Below are positions 14,889 through 22,814 of a stretch of DNA of 25,654 nt, in pieces. The stretch lies in contig JAURQC010000119.1 in NCBI GenBank assembly GCA_030836325.1, positions 1-25,654 on the forward strand, read 5' to 3'. The notes beneath the pieces were generated by a model. It searched no databases. It saw nothing but the letters and a program-made list of their open reading frames with translations, and was not told the DNA's origin. Positions within the stretch are counted from its first letter, which is position 1; the number at the start of each line of letters is the position of its first letter. The stretch is from Candidatus Nanopelagicales bacterium (lineage in GTDB: Bacteria; Actinomycetota; Actinomycetes; S36-B12). A program made the position numbers and the translations under genes.

Positions 14889-15677
14889 ATGGACGATCTC
14901 GACTTTGCCTTACATCTCGCCGATGCCGCCGACGCTATTTCGATCGATCGGTTCTTGGCTGCCGACCTGTTCGTAGAAACCAAGCCGGACATGACACCGG
15001 TTAGCGACGCCGATCGCGCCGTCGAAGAAAAGTTACGTTCCATCATCGTCCGCGAACGACCTAAGGATGCAATCTTGGGAGAAGAGTTCGGCGCACATGC
15101 AGGTCGGCTCCACAACGGTCGCGAATGGATCATCGACCCCATCGATGGCACGAAGAGCTTTGTCCGCGGCGTACCGATCTGGGCGACGCTCATCGCGCTG
15201 CGCGAAGAGGGCACGATCACCGTAGGAGTCGTTTCCGCGCCTGCATTAGGACGACGGTGGTGGGCAGCCCCAGACACTGGCGCACACTGCTCCTCTCCCG
15301 ATTCCGACGGTAGCCGTGGTCCGCTGAAGTGCAGCCGGGTCTCGAAGATTGACGATGCATCGTTCGGCTTTTCCGATGCCATCGGTTGGGATCCGAACGC
15401 CCTGGAACGCCTTCTTCACTCCACCTGGAGACAACGGGGGTACGGCGATTTCTGGTCGCATTTGATGGTGGCCGAGGGCGTGATCGACATTGCTGCCGAA
15501 CCTGCGCTCAAGATCCATGACGTCGCGGCCTTGGTGCCCATCATTCAGGCCAGTGGCGCTCGCATCAGCACCTTCACCGGCGATGAACTCTCGTGGAACG
15601 ATCCAACTGCGGACTTTTCCGCCGTCACCACGAACGGCGTTCTTCACAGTTCGGTCGTAGATCTGCTCTCGACCTAG
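14889..15677 (+). CDS. hisN: Histidinol-phosphatase, inositol monophosphatase family
   Basis: HisN removes phosphate from histidinol phosphate in histidine synthesis, in actinobacteria by an inositol-monophosphatase-type enzyme. The 262-residue protein has the metal site motifs GEEFG at 64-68 (Glu65, Glu66), WIIDPIDGTKSFVRGVPIWATLIAL at about 80-104 (Asp83, Asp86), and LKIHDVAALVPIIQASG near residue 215. The match to the FVRGVPxWATLIAL variant favours HisN over a general inositol phosphatase, though the substrate remains an inference. I start at ATG 14889, just after the RebB-domain gene; TAGATT at 14875-14880 sits eight bases upstream and overlaps that gene's stop codon, so hisN may have its own promoter. 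Longer in-frame starts overlap the RebB-domain gene in another frame. Confidence 0.9.
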   Translation: MDDLDFALHLADAADAISIDRFLAADLFVETKPDMTPVSDADRAVEEKLRSIIVRERPKDAILGEEFGAHAGRLHNGREWIIDPIDGTKSFVRGVPIWATLIALREEGTITVGVVSAPALGRRWWAAPDTGAHCSSPDSDGSRGPLKCSRVSKIDDASFGFSDAIGWDPNALERLLHSTWRQRGYGDFWSHLMVAEGVIDIAAEPALKIHDVAALVPIIQASGARISTFTGDELSWNDPTADFSAVTTNGVLHSSVVDLLST

Positions 15678-15730
15678 CCGAACGTCATTCCTCGGCGCAC
15701 CATGGATACACAGTGCAGGTCCACGATCTC

Positions 15731-15737
15731 GGAGGTG
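15731..15737 (+). promoter_or_regulatory. Strong ribosome binding site (GGAGGTG) of the CBS-pair gene
   Basis: GGAGG lies six bases before the ATG at 15742. It fixes that start and contrasts with the many starts in this window that have no Shine-Dalgarno. Confidence 0.7.
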
Positions 15738-15741
15738 CCTC

Positions 15742-16176
15742 ATGCATGTGACATCCATTCTGGCCACCAAGGGACGGCAGATCTACTCGATTCAGCCGGA
15801 AGCGAGAGTTGCCGATCTCGTGCGAACACTCGTTGAACACCGCGTTGGTGCTCTGCTCGTCCTCGGTTCTACCGGCGAGGTTTGCGGCATTGTTTCCGAA
15901 CGCGATGTCGTCCGGGCGCTAGGAAATGACGCAAACGCGCTCCAGGCTTGCGTTGACTCCATCATGACGAGGGACGTCGTCACCACCTCGCAGGAGACTG
16001 AGGTCGCGGAGTTGATGCAGGTGATGACCGAACGGCGCATCCGCCACATCCCGGTGGTTGATGATTCCGGCACGCTCCTTGGCCTGGTTTCCATCGGTGA
16101 CGTCGTTAAGAACCGTATGGACGAACTCGAGACCGAGCGTTCAGCTCTCATGGATTACATCACCCAGGGTGGCTGA
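15742..16176 (+). CDS. CBS-domain pair protein
   Basis: This 144-residue protein consists almost only of two CBS domains (about 8-65 and 75-130), the module that binds adenine nucleotides or S-adenosylmethionine as an energy or redox sensor. Landmarks are TSILATKGRQIYSIQPEARV, GIVSERDVVRALG at about 49-61, VDSIMTRDVVTT, MQVMTERRIRHIPVVD at about 93-108, and LLGLVSIGDVVKNRMDELETE. Single-domain CBS proteins of this form are common in bacteria, and the partner usually remains unknown. It has a strong ribosome binding site. It ends four bases before the convergent P450 gene with no room for a terminator hairpin. Confidence 0.88.
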   Translation: MHVTSILATKGRQIYSIQPEARVADLVRTLVEHRVGALLVLGSTGEVCGIVSERDVVRALGNDANALQACVDSIMTRDVVTTSQETEVAELMQVMTERRIRHIPVVDDSGTLLGLVSIGDVVKNRMDELETERSALMDYITQGG

Positions 16177-16180
16177 CGGT

Positions 16181-17548
16181 TCACCGTTGGCGCACGTGCA
16201 GTGGCATTCCGCCGTCCGGGCGAATCGTCACGAGGGGTGCACCCACGGGGAGACCGTGGCCGCTCGGGAAGTCGACCCTGAAGTGTCGACCTAGTTCGGC
16301 AATGATCATGGTTGCTTCCACATACGAGAAGTCACGCCCAATGCACAAACGCGGCCCCGCACCGAAGGGGATGTGTGAAAAGCGTGGCACCTCGGACTGG
16401 AATCGCGTCGGGTCGAATTGCTTTGGATTCGACCACAGGTCTGGGTGTCTATGGAGTAGCCAAGGACTCATGATGATGAGGGACCCTGCCGGAACATCAA
16501 CCCCATCGATGCAATCGGCCCTCGCTGCCGAGCGCGTGATCAGCCATGCCGGCGGGTACAAGCGAAGAGTTTCATCCACCACCGCTCGGGCGTATGTCAA
16601 CTGCGGATAGTCCTCGAACCTGATCGCCCGCCCGGGAGCAACACGGCCAGCTTCCTCGGCGAGAGCCGCGCCAACATCGGCATTTTGAGCAATCAATCCC
16701 CACGCCCAGCCGAGTGCACTGGCGACGGTCTCGTGACCGGCCACGATGAAGGTGACCAATTGGTCTCGAATTTCCGCGACCGAGAGGGGGCGACCTTGGT
16801 CGTCTCGCATAGACAACAAAAGGCCAAGCAGGTCCTTCCCGGGATCGTCTCGACGGGCCTGCACCATCGCCGAGACAGCAGAGTCCAATCGCGCGACTGA
16901 CCTTTTCAAGACCCTGTTAGCCGGTGTCGGCATCCAACTCGGAGGCGTAATCGGGACCCTGGCTCGAGCGACCACGACGTCAAGGGCATCGAGGGTAGCT
17001 GCCGCAATCTCACTTGACTGACCCGTGAGGTCTGTACTCATCAACGACGCCGCCACAACCTCTAGGGCGGCGCTCATCATGAAGGCATCGACGTCAACTA
17101 CGGAGTCACTGCCGAGCGAGCGCCACTGAGACGCCACTCGTGCCGTTGCCTGCGCCACGTGCTCACCCACAGCTTCAAGGGCTGAATGGTGGAACGCCGG
17201 CTGCAAGACTCGGCGCTGACCTCGCCAGGTATCCCCATCGGAGGTGAGTAAACCTTCACCCGTCACAAGCGAGAGGGCCTTGTACTGAATTGTCGACTTT
17301 CCATAGTTACGTGCGTTGTCGACTAGCACGTGCCGGACACCCGCCGGACTGTTTACTAAATAGCTAGGCGGACGCGGGATCGGGAACTGAACGATGTCGC
17401 CGTGGGCATGCCAAACCGAGTTCAGGTACTCCAGTGGATCTCGACGGATCGAGCCCATCGCCCGCAGCATGTCGGGCCCCAACGGGCCGGGTGCAGTCGC
17501 GGGTGTCCCGAGGAAATGGGTGGGTGCCTGCCGCGGTGCCTTGCTCAC
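16181..17548 (-). CDS. Cytochrome P450
   Basis: This 455-residue monooxygenase has the full P450 set: the C-helix DTWRGQRRVLQPAFHH at 106-121, I-helix oxygen-activation motif AGHET at 270-274, ExxR ETLRLYPPAWLITR with Glu326 and Arg329, PERF-like FDPTRF, and the heme loop FGAGPRLCIGRDFSYVEA with the thiolate Cys402. There is no membrane anchor, so it is soluble and needs separate redox partners; none is visible in the window. The style (long, WRGQRRLxQPAF) recalls the CYP102/CYP4-like bacterial group acting on fatty acids or hydrophobic compounds; the substrate is not readable. Its ATG overlaps the EthD-gene stop (ATGA), so the two are probably translationally coupled. Confidence 0.93.
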   Translation of the reverse strand: MSKAPRQAPTHFLGTPATAPGPLGPDMLRAMGSIRRDPLEYLNSVWHAHGDIVQFPIPRPPSYLVNSPAGVRHVLVDNARNYGKSTIQYKALSLVTGEGLLTSDGDTWRGQRRVLQPAFHHSALEAVGEHVAQATARVASQWRSLGSDSVVDVDAFMMSAALEVVAASLMSTDLTGQSSEIAAATLDALDVVVARARVPITPPSWMPTPANRVLKRSVARLDSAVSAMVQARRDDPGKDLLGLLLSMRDDQGRPLSVAEIRDQLVTFIVAGHETVASALGWAWGLIAQNADVGAALAEEAGRVAPGRAIRFEDYPQLTYARAVVDETLRLYPPAWLITRSAARADCIDGVDVPAGSLIIMSPWLLHRHPDLWSNPKQFDPTRFQSEVPRFSHIPFGAGPRLCIGRDFSYVEATMIIAELGRHFRVDFPSGHGLPVGAPLVTIRPDGGMPLHVRQR

Positions 17549-17856
17549 GGCGCCAGGATCTGGTTCTCCTGGACCAGCAAACGAACTCTCGAGGCGACAT
17601 GGTCGAGCGAATCTTGCGCAACCGCCTTGCCGATCTCGGTTGCGTACGCGGCTTCAAAATCTTCTTTGGAGTCGAACCACAACTCGGCCACACCATCGAC
17701 CGAATCATCTCCTGCATCGACGACCACGTTGAAGCGAATCTCACGCACCCCGGGCAGTTCGCGTGCTCGTGGCGCGTGTTCGTTCAGCCACCAGTTCCCG
17801 AACTGCTCAGAAGACATGTCCGACCGACGCGTCAAAAGAATCATCGCTTTGAACAT
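17545..17856 (-). CDS. EthD-domain protein (dimeric alpha/beta barrel)
   Basis: This 103-residue protein has the EthD/ferredoxin-like fold: FKAMILLTRRSDMSSEQFGNWWLNEHAP at 2-29, with the typical WW-x-x-EHAP segment, then ELPGVREIRFNVVVD and VDGVAELWFDSKEDFEAAY. EthD proteins accompany catabolic oxygenases, including the P450 EthB of the ether-degrading eth cluster. Here the gene directly precedes and overlaps a P450 gene, so a joint role in oxidising some organic compound is plausible but inferred. AAGGAG precedes the ATG at 17856. It lies 18 bases after the DUF1185 gene. Confidence 0.85.
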   Translation of the reverse strand: MFKAMILLTRRSDMSSEQFGNWWLNEHAPRARELPGVREIRFNVVVDAGDDSVDGVAELWFDSKEDFEAAYATEIGKAVAQDSLDHVASRVRLLVQENQILAP

Positions 17857-17874
17857 GATGTGGCGCTCCTTCTA

Positions 17875-18429
17875 CTACGGCTTACGGACGCGAGCGCCGG
17901 GGCGCCCTCCGCAAGACAATGCCAGTGCAATCACGATTTCATCCGCGCGGGGGGCATCTGGGACAACGATGTCAACTGCATCCATATCGTCAAACACCCA
18001 GCGATCGTCCTTGTTTCCGATCGGCATCGTGATGGGGGCTCCGGGGCCGCCAAGCTTCTTGGTTCCAGGGATGATGTCGGCTCCGCCACCGATCGCTGCC
18101 CGGACAGGTGCTCCGAATCGCGGGTGCAAGATGGCCGCACTGTGTTCGCGATCGCCGTCCAAACCGATGATTGCGCCCTTTCCGTAGCCGCGAACGTCGC
18201 TGCCGGAGAGCCCGCGGGACTCCAAGAGATCAATGCATCGACCAACAAGGAACTCCGCCGACTCCGCACCCAGAGCCTCCATCTCGGCAAGGTCTTCTAC
18301 CCGTCCCATTCCGGCAAGCGGATTCGCGACCACCACCGCACTGGTAGCGACCACGGTGGCCGGGTTGATCACGGCGCCCGCCTCTTCGTGGGTTTCATGA
18401 ATCCCTGAGTGGACCGAGCGGATCTTCAT
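17875..18429 (-). CDS. DUF1185 ('amino acid synthesis') family protein
   Basis: This 184-residue protein matches the DUF1185 family. Landmarks are MKIRSVHSGIHETHEEAGA at the N-terminus, VVVANPLAG, a centre with YGKGAIIGLDGDREHSAAIL at about 102-121, HPRFGAPVRAAIGGGADIIPGTKKLGGPGAPITMPIGNKDD, and the C-terminal VPDAPRADEIVIALALSCGGRP. The family name 'amino acid synthesis' is historical; the activity is unknown to me, and members often sit in catabolic operons. Its ATG overlaps the fbiC stop (ATGA at 18426-18429), so it is translationally coupled to fbiC. A long open frame on the opposite strand across this gene is a shadow. Confidence 0.85.
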   Translation of the reverse strand: MKIRSVHSGIHETHEEAGAVINPATVVATSAVVVANPLAGMGRVEDLAEMEALGAESAEFLVGRCIDLLESRGLSGSDVRGYGKGAIIGLDGDREHSAAILHPRFGAPVRAAIGGGADIIPGTKKLGGPGAPITMPIGNKDDRWVFDDMDAVDIVVPDAPRADEIVIALALSCGGRPGARVRKP

Positions 18430-20735
18430 CCTGCGACCTCCTGGACATCGTGAGCCTGCTTGTACAAGGTCGTTCGCTGCACCAGTCGACGGCCAATGCC
18501 CTCGACCTCGGTCTCCAACTGCTCTGGATCAAGGCCCTGGCCGTGCGCGGCGCCGGCAGCCCGGGAGATGTTCTCGTCCATCAAAGTCCCACCAACGTCG
18601 TTCACACCACCCTGAAGCAGTTGCAGGACGCCGGGGATCCCGAGCTTGACCCAAGAAGCCTGGACATTATCGATCGACCCGCGATATGCGATTCGACCGA
18701 TGGCGTGCATAAGAACAACCTCGCGCCACGTCGGACCCCGACGAGCCTTGCGCTTCAGGTAGACCGGCGATGCCATGTGCACGAACGGCAGTGGAATGAA
18801 CTCGGTGAAGCCACCCGTTCGATCCTGGAGTTCCCGAGTCGCCAAAATGTGGGAAATCCAGTGTTCGGGATGTTCGACACTTCCGAACATGATCGTCACG
18901 TTTGAGCGCAGCCCCAGTCCGTGGGCAGTTTCATGCACCATGAGCCACTCTTCAGTGGTGACCTTGTCCGGACACAAGATGGCACGGACATCGTCGTGCA
19001 GGATCTCCGCGGCTGTGCCGGGCAAGGACGCGAGCCCGGCTTCCTTGATCCTCGTGAGGTAGGACTCCAGCGGCTCATCTAAACGACGAGATCCTTCGAG
19101 AACCTCAAGGGCGGTGAAGCCGTGGACGTGCATCGTCGGCACAGCCTGCTTAACCAACTCGGTTACACGGACGTAGTAGTCCCCGTCAAAATCAGGATGG
19201 ATTCCGCCTTGGAGGCAGACCTCGCTGGCGCCGCGTGATGCGGCCTCGACCACACGCGCGACGATTTCCTCATCGTCGAGAAGGTACGGACGACCACGGA
19301 GGTTCAGCGACAGCGGACCCTTGGAGAAGCCACAGAAGGTGCACTTGTAGGTGCAGACGTTGGTGTAGTTGATGTTGCGATTGCGCACGAAAGTGACGTC
19401 GTCGCCGTTTGCACTCGAGCGAAGTTCGTCGGCAACATCAGCGATTGCTGCGACCTCGCGCCCGCGAGCAGCGAAGAGGATCGCGAGCTCATCGGCATAG
19501 ACGCGCTCACCAGACGTCACTCCCTGGAGCACCTCGCGGACCGCGCCCCCAATCTGGACTTTCTCGGGTATCAGCGTGGTGGGCGTTCGGTCTGCTCCGG
19601 AGTACCAGGCGGTGGATCGGCGACCGATTTGCACCACCTCTGCTCCGGTTCCGACGTTGGCGGCATCCGCATACGCTTCGGGAAACACCGCACCGGGGTC
19701 ATCACGGGCCAGGCACTCGGCGTCGCTTCGATCCAGGACCGCGAAACGAAGGCTCTCATCGATCCAACGGTCGGCATGCCGAGCGAACTCCGGATAGATC
19801 GTCAAACGGGGTGCGAGCTCGAGGCCGCGCGACTGAGCAGCCTCGCGAAGTGCATCGAGTGCGGGCCATGGGCGCTCGGGATTCACGTGATCGGCGGTGA
19901 CCGGCGATACGCCACCGAAGTCGTCGATACCGGCGTCCAGTAGTGCCCCTATGTCATCTACGAGATTTGGCGGGGCTTGGATGTGCACGTCGGCCGGGAG
20001 GATCGACCCCGCAAGTTCGATGGCATCGATGAGGTCTTCCATCGAGCACGCCGGGGCATCGCGCATGACAGTCCCGGGCTTTGGTACGAAGTTCTGGACG
20101 ATTACTTCCTGGACGTGTCCGTGCCGCGCGTGACTTGCCGCAATGGCCTCCAAGGCTTCGATGCGATCGGCACGTGACTCGCCGAACCCAACGAGGATCC
20201 CGGTCGTGAACGGAATTGCCAGCTCACCCGCGCACTCCAACGTGGCCAACCGTCGCTGTGGATCCTTATCGGGCGCCCCCCGGTGGGCAGCTAGCTCGGC
20301 ATTGAGGGACTCAATCATCATCCCCTGACTCGGAGAGACGGTACGTAGCCGGGCAAGGTCTTCGCGGCCAAGGGCACCGGCGTTGGCGTGCGGAAGCAGA
20401 CCAGTTGCCTCCAGGACTCGCTCGCATGCAGCGACGAGATAGTCCACCGTGGATGCATACCCGTGCTCATCGAGCCAGTCACGGGCTTCGGCGTAGCGCT
20501 CCTCGGGGTACTCACCCAAAGTGAACAGAGCCTCATGGCATCCGGCGCGAGCACCCTGCGTAGCGATGGTCTCAACCTGATCGAGCGACAGGTACGGCGC
20601 CGGGAGGTGTTTTGGCGCCTGGGCGAAGGTGCAGTAGCCGCAGCGATCTCGGCATAAGTGAGTAAGTGGAATGAAAACCTTCGGGGAGAACGTCACTCGG
20701 GTCGACGTGCGTTCCCTAGCCACGAGCACTCCCAT
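18426..20735 (-). CDS. fbiC: FO synthase, fused CofG-CofH (7,8-didemethyl-8-hydroxy-5-deazariboflavin synthase)
   Basis: FbiC makes the deazaflavin chromophore of coenzyme F420 from tyrosine and a ribityl-uracil, using two radical SAM domains. The 769-residue protein begins with a CofG domain with the cluster motif CRDRCGYC (Cys28, Cys32, Cys35), followed by a CofH domain from about residue 445 with CTYKCTFC (Cys461, Cys465, Cys468). Other matches are VFIPLTHLCRDRCGYCTFAQ, LFTLGEYPEERY, NFVPKPGTVM, DDFGGVSPVTADHVNPE, NYTNVCTYKCTFCGFSKG, and VCLQGGIHPDFDGDYY. The start ATG 20735 is chosen because an alternative at 20801 falls in the loop of a strong hairpin. It begins the leftward run with DUF1185, EthD and P450 genes and implies an F420-using organism. 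No other F420 biosynthesis gene is in the window. Confidence 0.95.
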   Translation of the reverse strand: MGVLVARERTSTRVTFSPKVFIPLTHLCRDRCGYCTFAQAPKHLPAPYLSLDQVETIATQGARAGCHEALFTLGEYPEERYAEARDWLDEHGYASTVDYLVAACERVLEATGLLPHANAGALGREDLARLRTVSPSQGMMIESLNAELAAHRGAPDKDPQRRLATLECAGELAIPFTTGILVGFGESRADRIEALEAIAASHARHGHVQEVIVQNFVPKPGTVMRDAPACSMEDLIDAIELAGSILPADVHIQAPPNLVDDIGALLDAGIDDFGGVSPVTADHVNPERPWPALDALREAAQSRGLELAPRLTIYPEFARHADRWIDESLRFAVLDRSDAECLARDDPGAVFPEAYADAANVGTGAEVVQIGRRSTAWYSGADRTPTTLIPEKVQIGGAVREVLQGVTSGERVYADELAILFAARGREVAAIADVADELRSSANGDDVTFVRNRNINYTNVCTYKCTFCGFSKGPLSLNLRGRPYLLDDEEIVARVVEAASRGASEVCLQGGIHPDFDGDYYVRVTELVKQAVPTMHVHGFTALEVLEGSRRLDEPLESYLTRIKEAGLASLPGTAAEILHDDVRAILCPDKVTTEEWLMVHETAHGLGLRSNVTIMFGSVEHPEHWISHILATRELQDRTGGFTEFIPLPFVHMASPVYLKRKARRGPTWREVVLMHAIGRIAYRGSIDNVQASWVKLGIPGVLQLLQGGVNDVGGTLMDENISRAAGAAHGQGLDPEQLETEVEGIGRRLVQRTTLYKQAHDVQEVAG

Positions 20736-20767
20736 CTCGCCAATTTCACAGCCGCCTGCATCGTGCA

Positions 20768-20822
20768 GTCGACGGCCCCCGGCTCGTATCGTGGCACACA
20801 CGATTCGCCGGGGGCCGTCGAC
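20768..20822. terminator. Strong hairpin, 16-bp perfect stem plus inner 6-bp stem
   Basis: The arms at 20768-20783 and 20807-20822 are perfect inverted repeats of 16 bases (GTCGACGGCCCCCGGC). A second stem, ATCGTG/CACGAT (20788-20793 and 20799-20804), lies within the 23-base loop around a GCACA tip. It sits 53 bases after the stop of the MBL-rhodanese gene and 33 bases before fbiC, so it most likely ends the sulfur operon. No U-run follows it on the leftward strand, so it could instead be a regulatory structure in the fbiC leader. Confidence 0.65.
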
Positions 20823-20874
20823 ATTTACATCGCTTACGTGTCGAACACATTCAGCCGATCAATGGGCTAGCTGA

Positions 20875-22365
20875 TCAGGCCTTGACGCTGCCTTTCACCC
20901 CACCAGGAGCAAACTCGCGGACGGCTGCCCGGGAGGCGATCCAGGTCCACCCTGGTTCACGCTCGGGGGCCTCCTCACCAACGATTTCCAGCCCAGCTGC
21001 AGCGGCGTTGCCGAATCCATCATCGACATGGACGACGTTGTCCCACCCGAGGTTCTGCATGAGTGAAGCAACGGCGGCCGCACGGTAGCCAGAGCCGCAG
21101 TAGACGTAGACATCCACGTCCTTGGGAAGTTCATCGACTCGGTCGATGACCTCGTAGAACGGCATGAAGGTGGCACCCTTCACGTGGCCGGCTTCCCATT
21201 CGAGAATCTGCCTTGTATCGATGACGATGGCGTCCGGGTTGGTCTTCCACTCCTTGGCCATCTCGTCAAAGTCCACGCGGCGGATGCACGCCGGCTTCTC
21301 GCCGTCGGCCATCCAGACCTCTGGTCTTCCCACTGCCTGACCCACGGGCCGATCGATTCCGATGCGGACTAGTTCGCGCTGAGCGGCCTCGATCTGCTCG
21401 GTCGTGGCACCGACCAATGTGATCGGCGTTCCCCACGGGATCATCCAACCTAGATAGTTCACGAACGCCCCGTCGAGATCGAAGTTGACCGATCCGGGAA
21501 TGTGTCCCTGCGAGAACACCTCACGAGAACGCAGATCCACGACCCACTCACCGGCTTCGACACGGCGACGCAACTCCGCGGGATCAGCGGGCTCGGGCAA
21601 ACTCAAGTCAATCTCAGCCGGACCTGCCGCGTTCGCCGGACCCATGTGGGCGTAGTAGGCCGGGAATACGTCGAGGCCGGCGACCAGCATGTCGACGAAA
21701 TCCGACTCTGCTTGGGTTAGTGCCGGATTGATGTCCTTCTCCTGACCCAGCGACGTCTGAACGCCTTCGGTTTGGATGGAGGAGCAGAACGATCCAAACC
21801 CGTGGGTCGGGTAAATCTGCGTATCAGCTGACAACTCGTCCACAAGCTTGTGGGCCGAATGCCACTGATCGCGGGCCTGCTGGACGGTGAGATCGGGGGC
21901 AACCAGATCAGGGCGACCGACAGTTCCGTACAGCAGCGATCCACCGGTGAACACCGCTCCCGGGTGGTCATCACGACTCACGGCAAAGGAAATGTGGTGC
22001 GGAGTGTGTCCAGGGGTATGGACGACAGCAACGTCAAGATCACCGACGCGGAACGCGGCTCCGTCGCCGACTGCCTGTACATCCGGCTCGCCCAAGTAGG
22101 AGAGTTCGACGTCCGCCGGCACCATGTATTGAGCCCCGTGCTTCTTGGCGAACTGGTAACCGCCGTTGACGTAGTCATTGTGGATATGGGTCTCGCCAAC
22201 ATGAGTGACCGTCAGGCCGTGTTCGGCCACCAACTTCTCCACGCGGTCGGTGTCCCGCTGTGGATCGATCACGAACGCATGGACGCCGTCGTGAACGATG
22301 TACCCCCGGTCCCCCAGTCCGGGCGTATCGATCACGATTACGTGGGGGGCGCTTGTTGCTGTCAT
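20875..22365 (-). CDS. MBL-fold / double rhodanese protein, CstB-like architecture (persulfide metabolism)
   Basis: This 496-residue protein has an N-terminal metallo-beta-lactamase domain of persulfide dioxygenase type (about 8-240), a rhodanese-like domain without catalytic Cys (about 260-345; the loop reads ITLVGATTEQ), and a second rhodanese (about 365-465) with Cys423 in YCGSGYRAA. This is the order in S. aureus CstB, which oxidises sulfane sulfur and releases thiosulfate. In the MBL domain THIHNDYVNGG (His60, His62, Asp64), TPGHTPHH (His120) and PTHGFGSFC (His188) are present. The position equivalent to the iron-ligand Asp of ETHE1 (FTGDxLL) reads FTGGSLL with Gly142, so dioxygenase activity is uncertain. 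Its start overlaps the preceding rhodanese gene by ATGA, so the two form one operon. Confidence 0.88.
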   Translation of the reverse strand: MTATSAPHVIVIDTPGLGDRGYIVHDGVHAFVIDPQRDTDRVEKLVAEHGLTVTHVGETHIHNDYVNGGYQFAKKHGAQYMVPADVELSYLGEPDVQAVGDGAAFRVGDLDVAVVHTPGHTPHHISFAVSRDDHPGAVFTGGSLLYGTVGRPDLVAPDLTVQQARDQWHSAHKLVDELSADTQIYPTHGFGSFCSSIQTEGVQTSLGQEKDINPALTQAESDFVDMLVAGLDVFPAYYAHMGPANAAGPAEIDLSLPEPADPAELRRRVEAGEWVVDLRSREVFSQGHIPGSVNFDLDGAFVNYLGWMIPWGTPITLVGATTEQIEAAQRELVRIGIDRPVGQAVGRPEVWMADGEKPACIRRVDFDEMAKEWKTNPDAIVIDTRQILEWEAGHVKGATFMPFYEVIDRVDELPKDVDVYVYCGSGYRAAAVASLMQNLGWDNVVHVDDGFGNAAAAGLEIVGEEAPEREPGWTWIASRAAVREFAPGGVKGSVKA

Positions 22366-22685
22366 GACGCTGCTCCTACTCCTGACTCCTGCGGAAGGCC
22401 TGCTGCACGCCAGGCCGACATTCCTCCGTTGACGTTATATGCCTCGATGCCGTGACGGGACAGGTAGTCCGTAACTTGCCAACTTCTAGTCCCTGACTCA
22501 CAAACAACCCACACAGCTCCTCGCCCAGAGAGGTCTTCGATCCGCAGCGGTACGAGCGCCATGGCGACGTGTTCGACTCCAGGAATGTGGCCGCCGTCGA
22601 ACTCGAACCGCTCTCGGACGTCCACGATGAACTCCCCGCGCTGTCGCGCAACTGCAAGTTCATCGATGGTGACGCTTCGGACCAT
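22362..22685 (-). CDS. Single-domain rhodanese (sulfurtransferase)
   Basis: This 107-residue protein is one rhodanese domain: VTIDELAVARQRGEFIVDVRERFEFDGGHIPGVEHV at 5-40, active-site Cys62 in VVCESGTRSWQV, and NVNGGMSAWRAAGLP at the end. It carries a sulfane sulfur on the active Cys, probably to serve the MBL-rhodanese enzyme encoded immediately downstream, with which its stop overlaps (ATGA). The ATG 22685 has GGAGAT at good spacing. It is the first gene behind a promoter containing a CsoR/CstR-type palindrome. Confidence 0.9.
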   Translation of the reverse strand: MVRSVTIDELAVARQRGEFIVDVRERFEFDGGHIPGVEHVAMALVPLRIEDLSGRGAVWVVCESGTRSWQVTDYLSRHGIEAYNVNGGMSAWRAAGLPQESGVGAAS

Positions 22686-22748
22686 CGTTATCTCCGCTCT
22701 ATCGTGGGTTGGCCTAGCTGTGAGGAATCTGTCGATTCATCCGAACAT

Positions 22749-22777
22749 ACCCTAATACCCCCGGGGGTATTTGTCCA
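22749..22777 (-). promoter_or_regulatory. Promoter of the rhodanese/MBL operon
   Basis: On the leftward strand, -35 TGGACA (22777-22772) and -10 TAGGGT (22754-22749) are separated by exactly 17 bases. The spacer is filled by the palindromic operator. Transcription would start near 22742 and give a leader of roughly 55 bases before ATG 22685. The -10 fits TAnnnT and the -35 differs from TTGACA at one base. Confidence 0.6.
22754..22771. promoter_or_regulatory. Perfect 18-bp palindrome AATACCCCCGGGGGTATT (CsoR/CstR-type operator)
   Basis: The sequence is a perfect inverted repeat of AT-flanked C5/G5 tracts, the form recognised by tetrameric CsoR-family repressors, including persulfide-sensing CstR and copper-sensing CsoR. 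The genes it precedes are sulfurtransferases and a CstB-like enzyme, favouring a sulfide or persulfide sensor. Being inside the -35/-10 spacer, a bound repressor would block RNA polymerase. No csoR/cstR gene is in the window. Confidence 0.65.
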
Positions 22778-22814
22778 GCGAATGTACGGACAGCCCGTCG
22801 CGCGCGAGACATTA

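Noticed and set aside
17434..18408. 324-codon open frame on the rightward strand
   Set aside because: It is antisense to the DUF1185 and EthD genes, which have clear family motifs and overlapping starts; the product resembles nothing and has shadow-like composition.
20736..20801. Longer start for fbiC
   Set aside because: The extra 22 residues run through the hairpin region, match nothing in FO synthases, and the ATG at 20735 gives a typical N-terminus.
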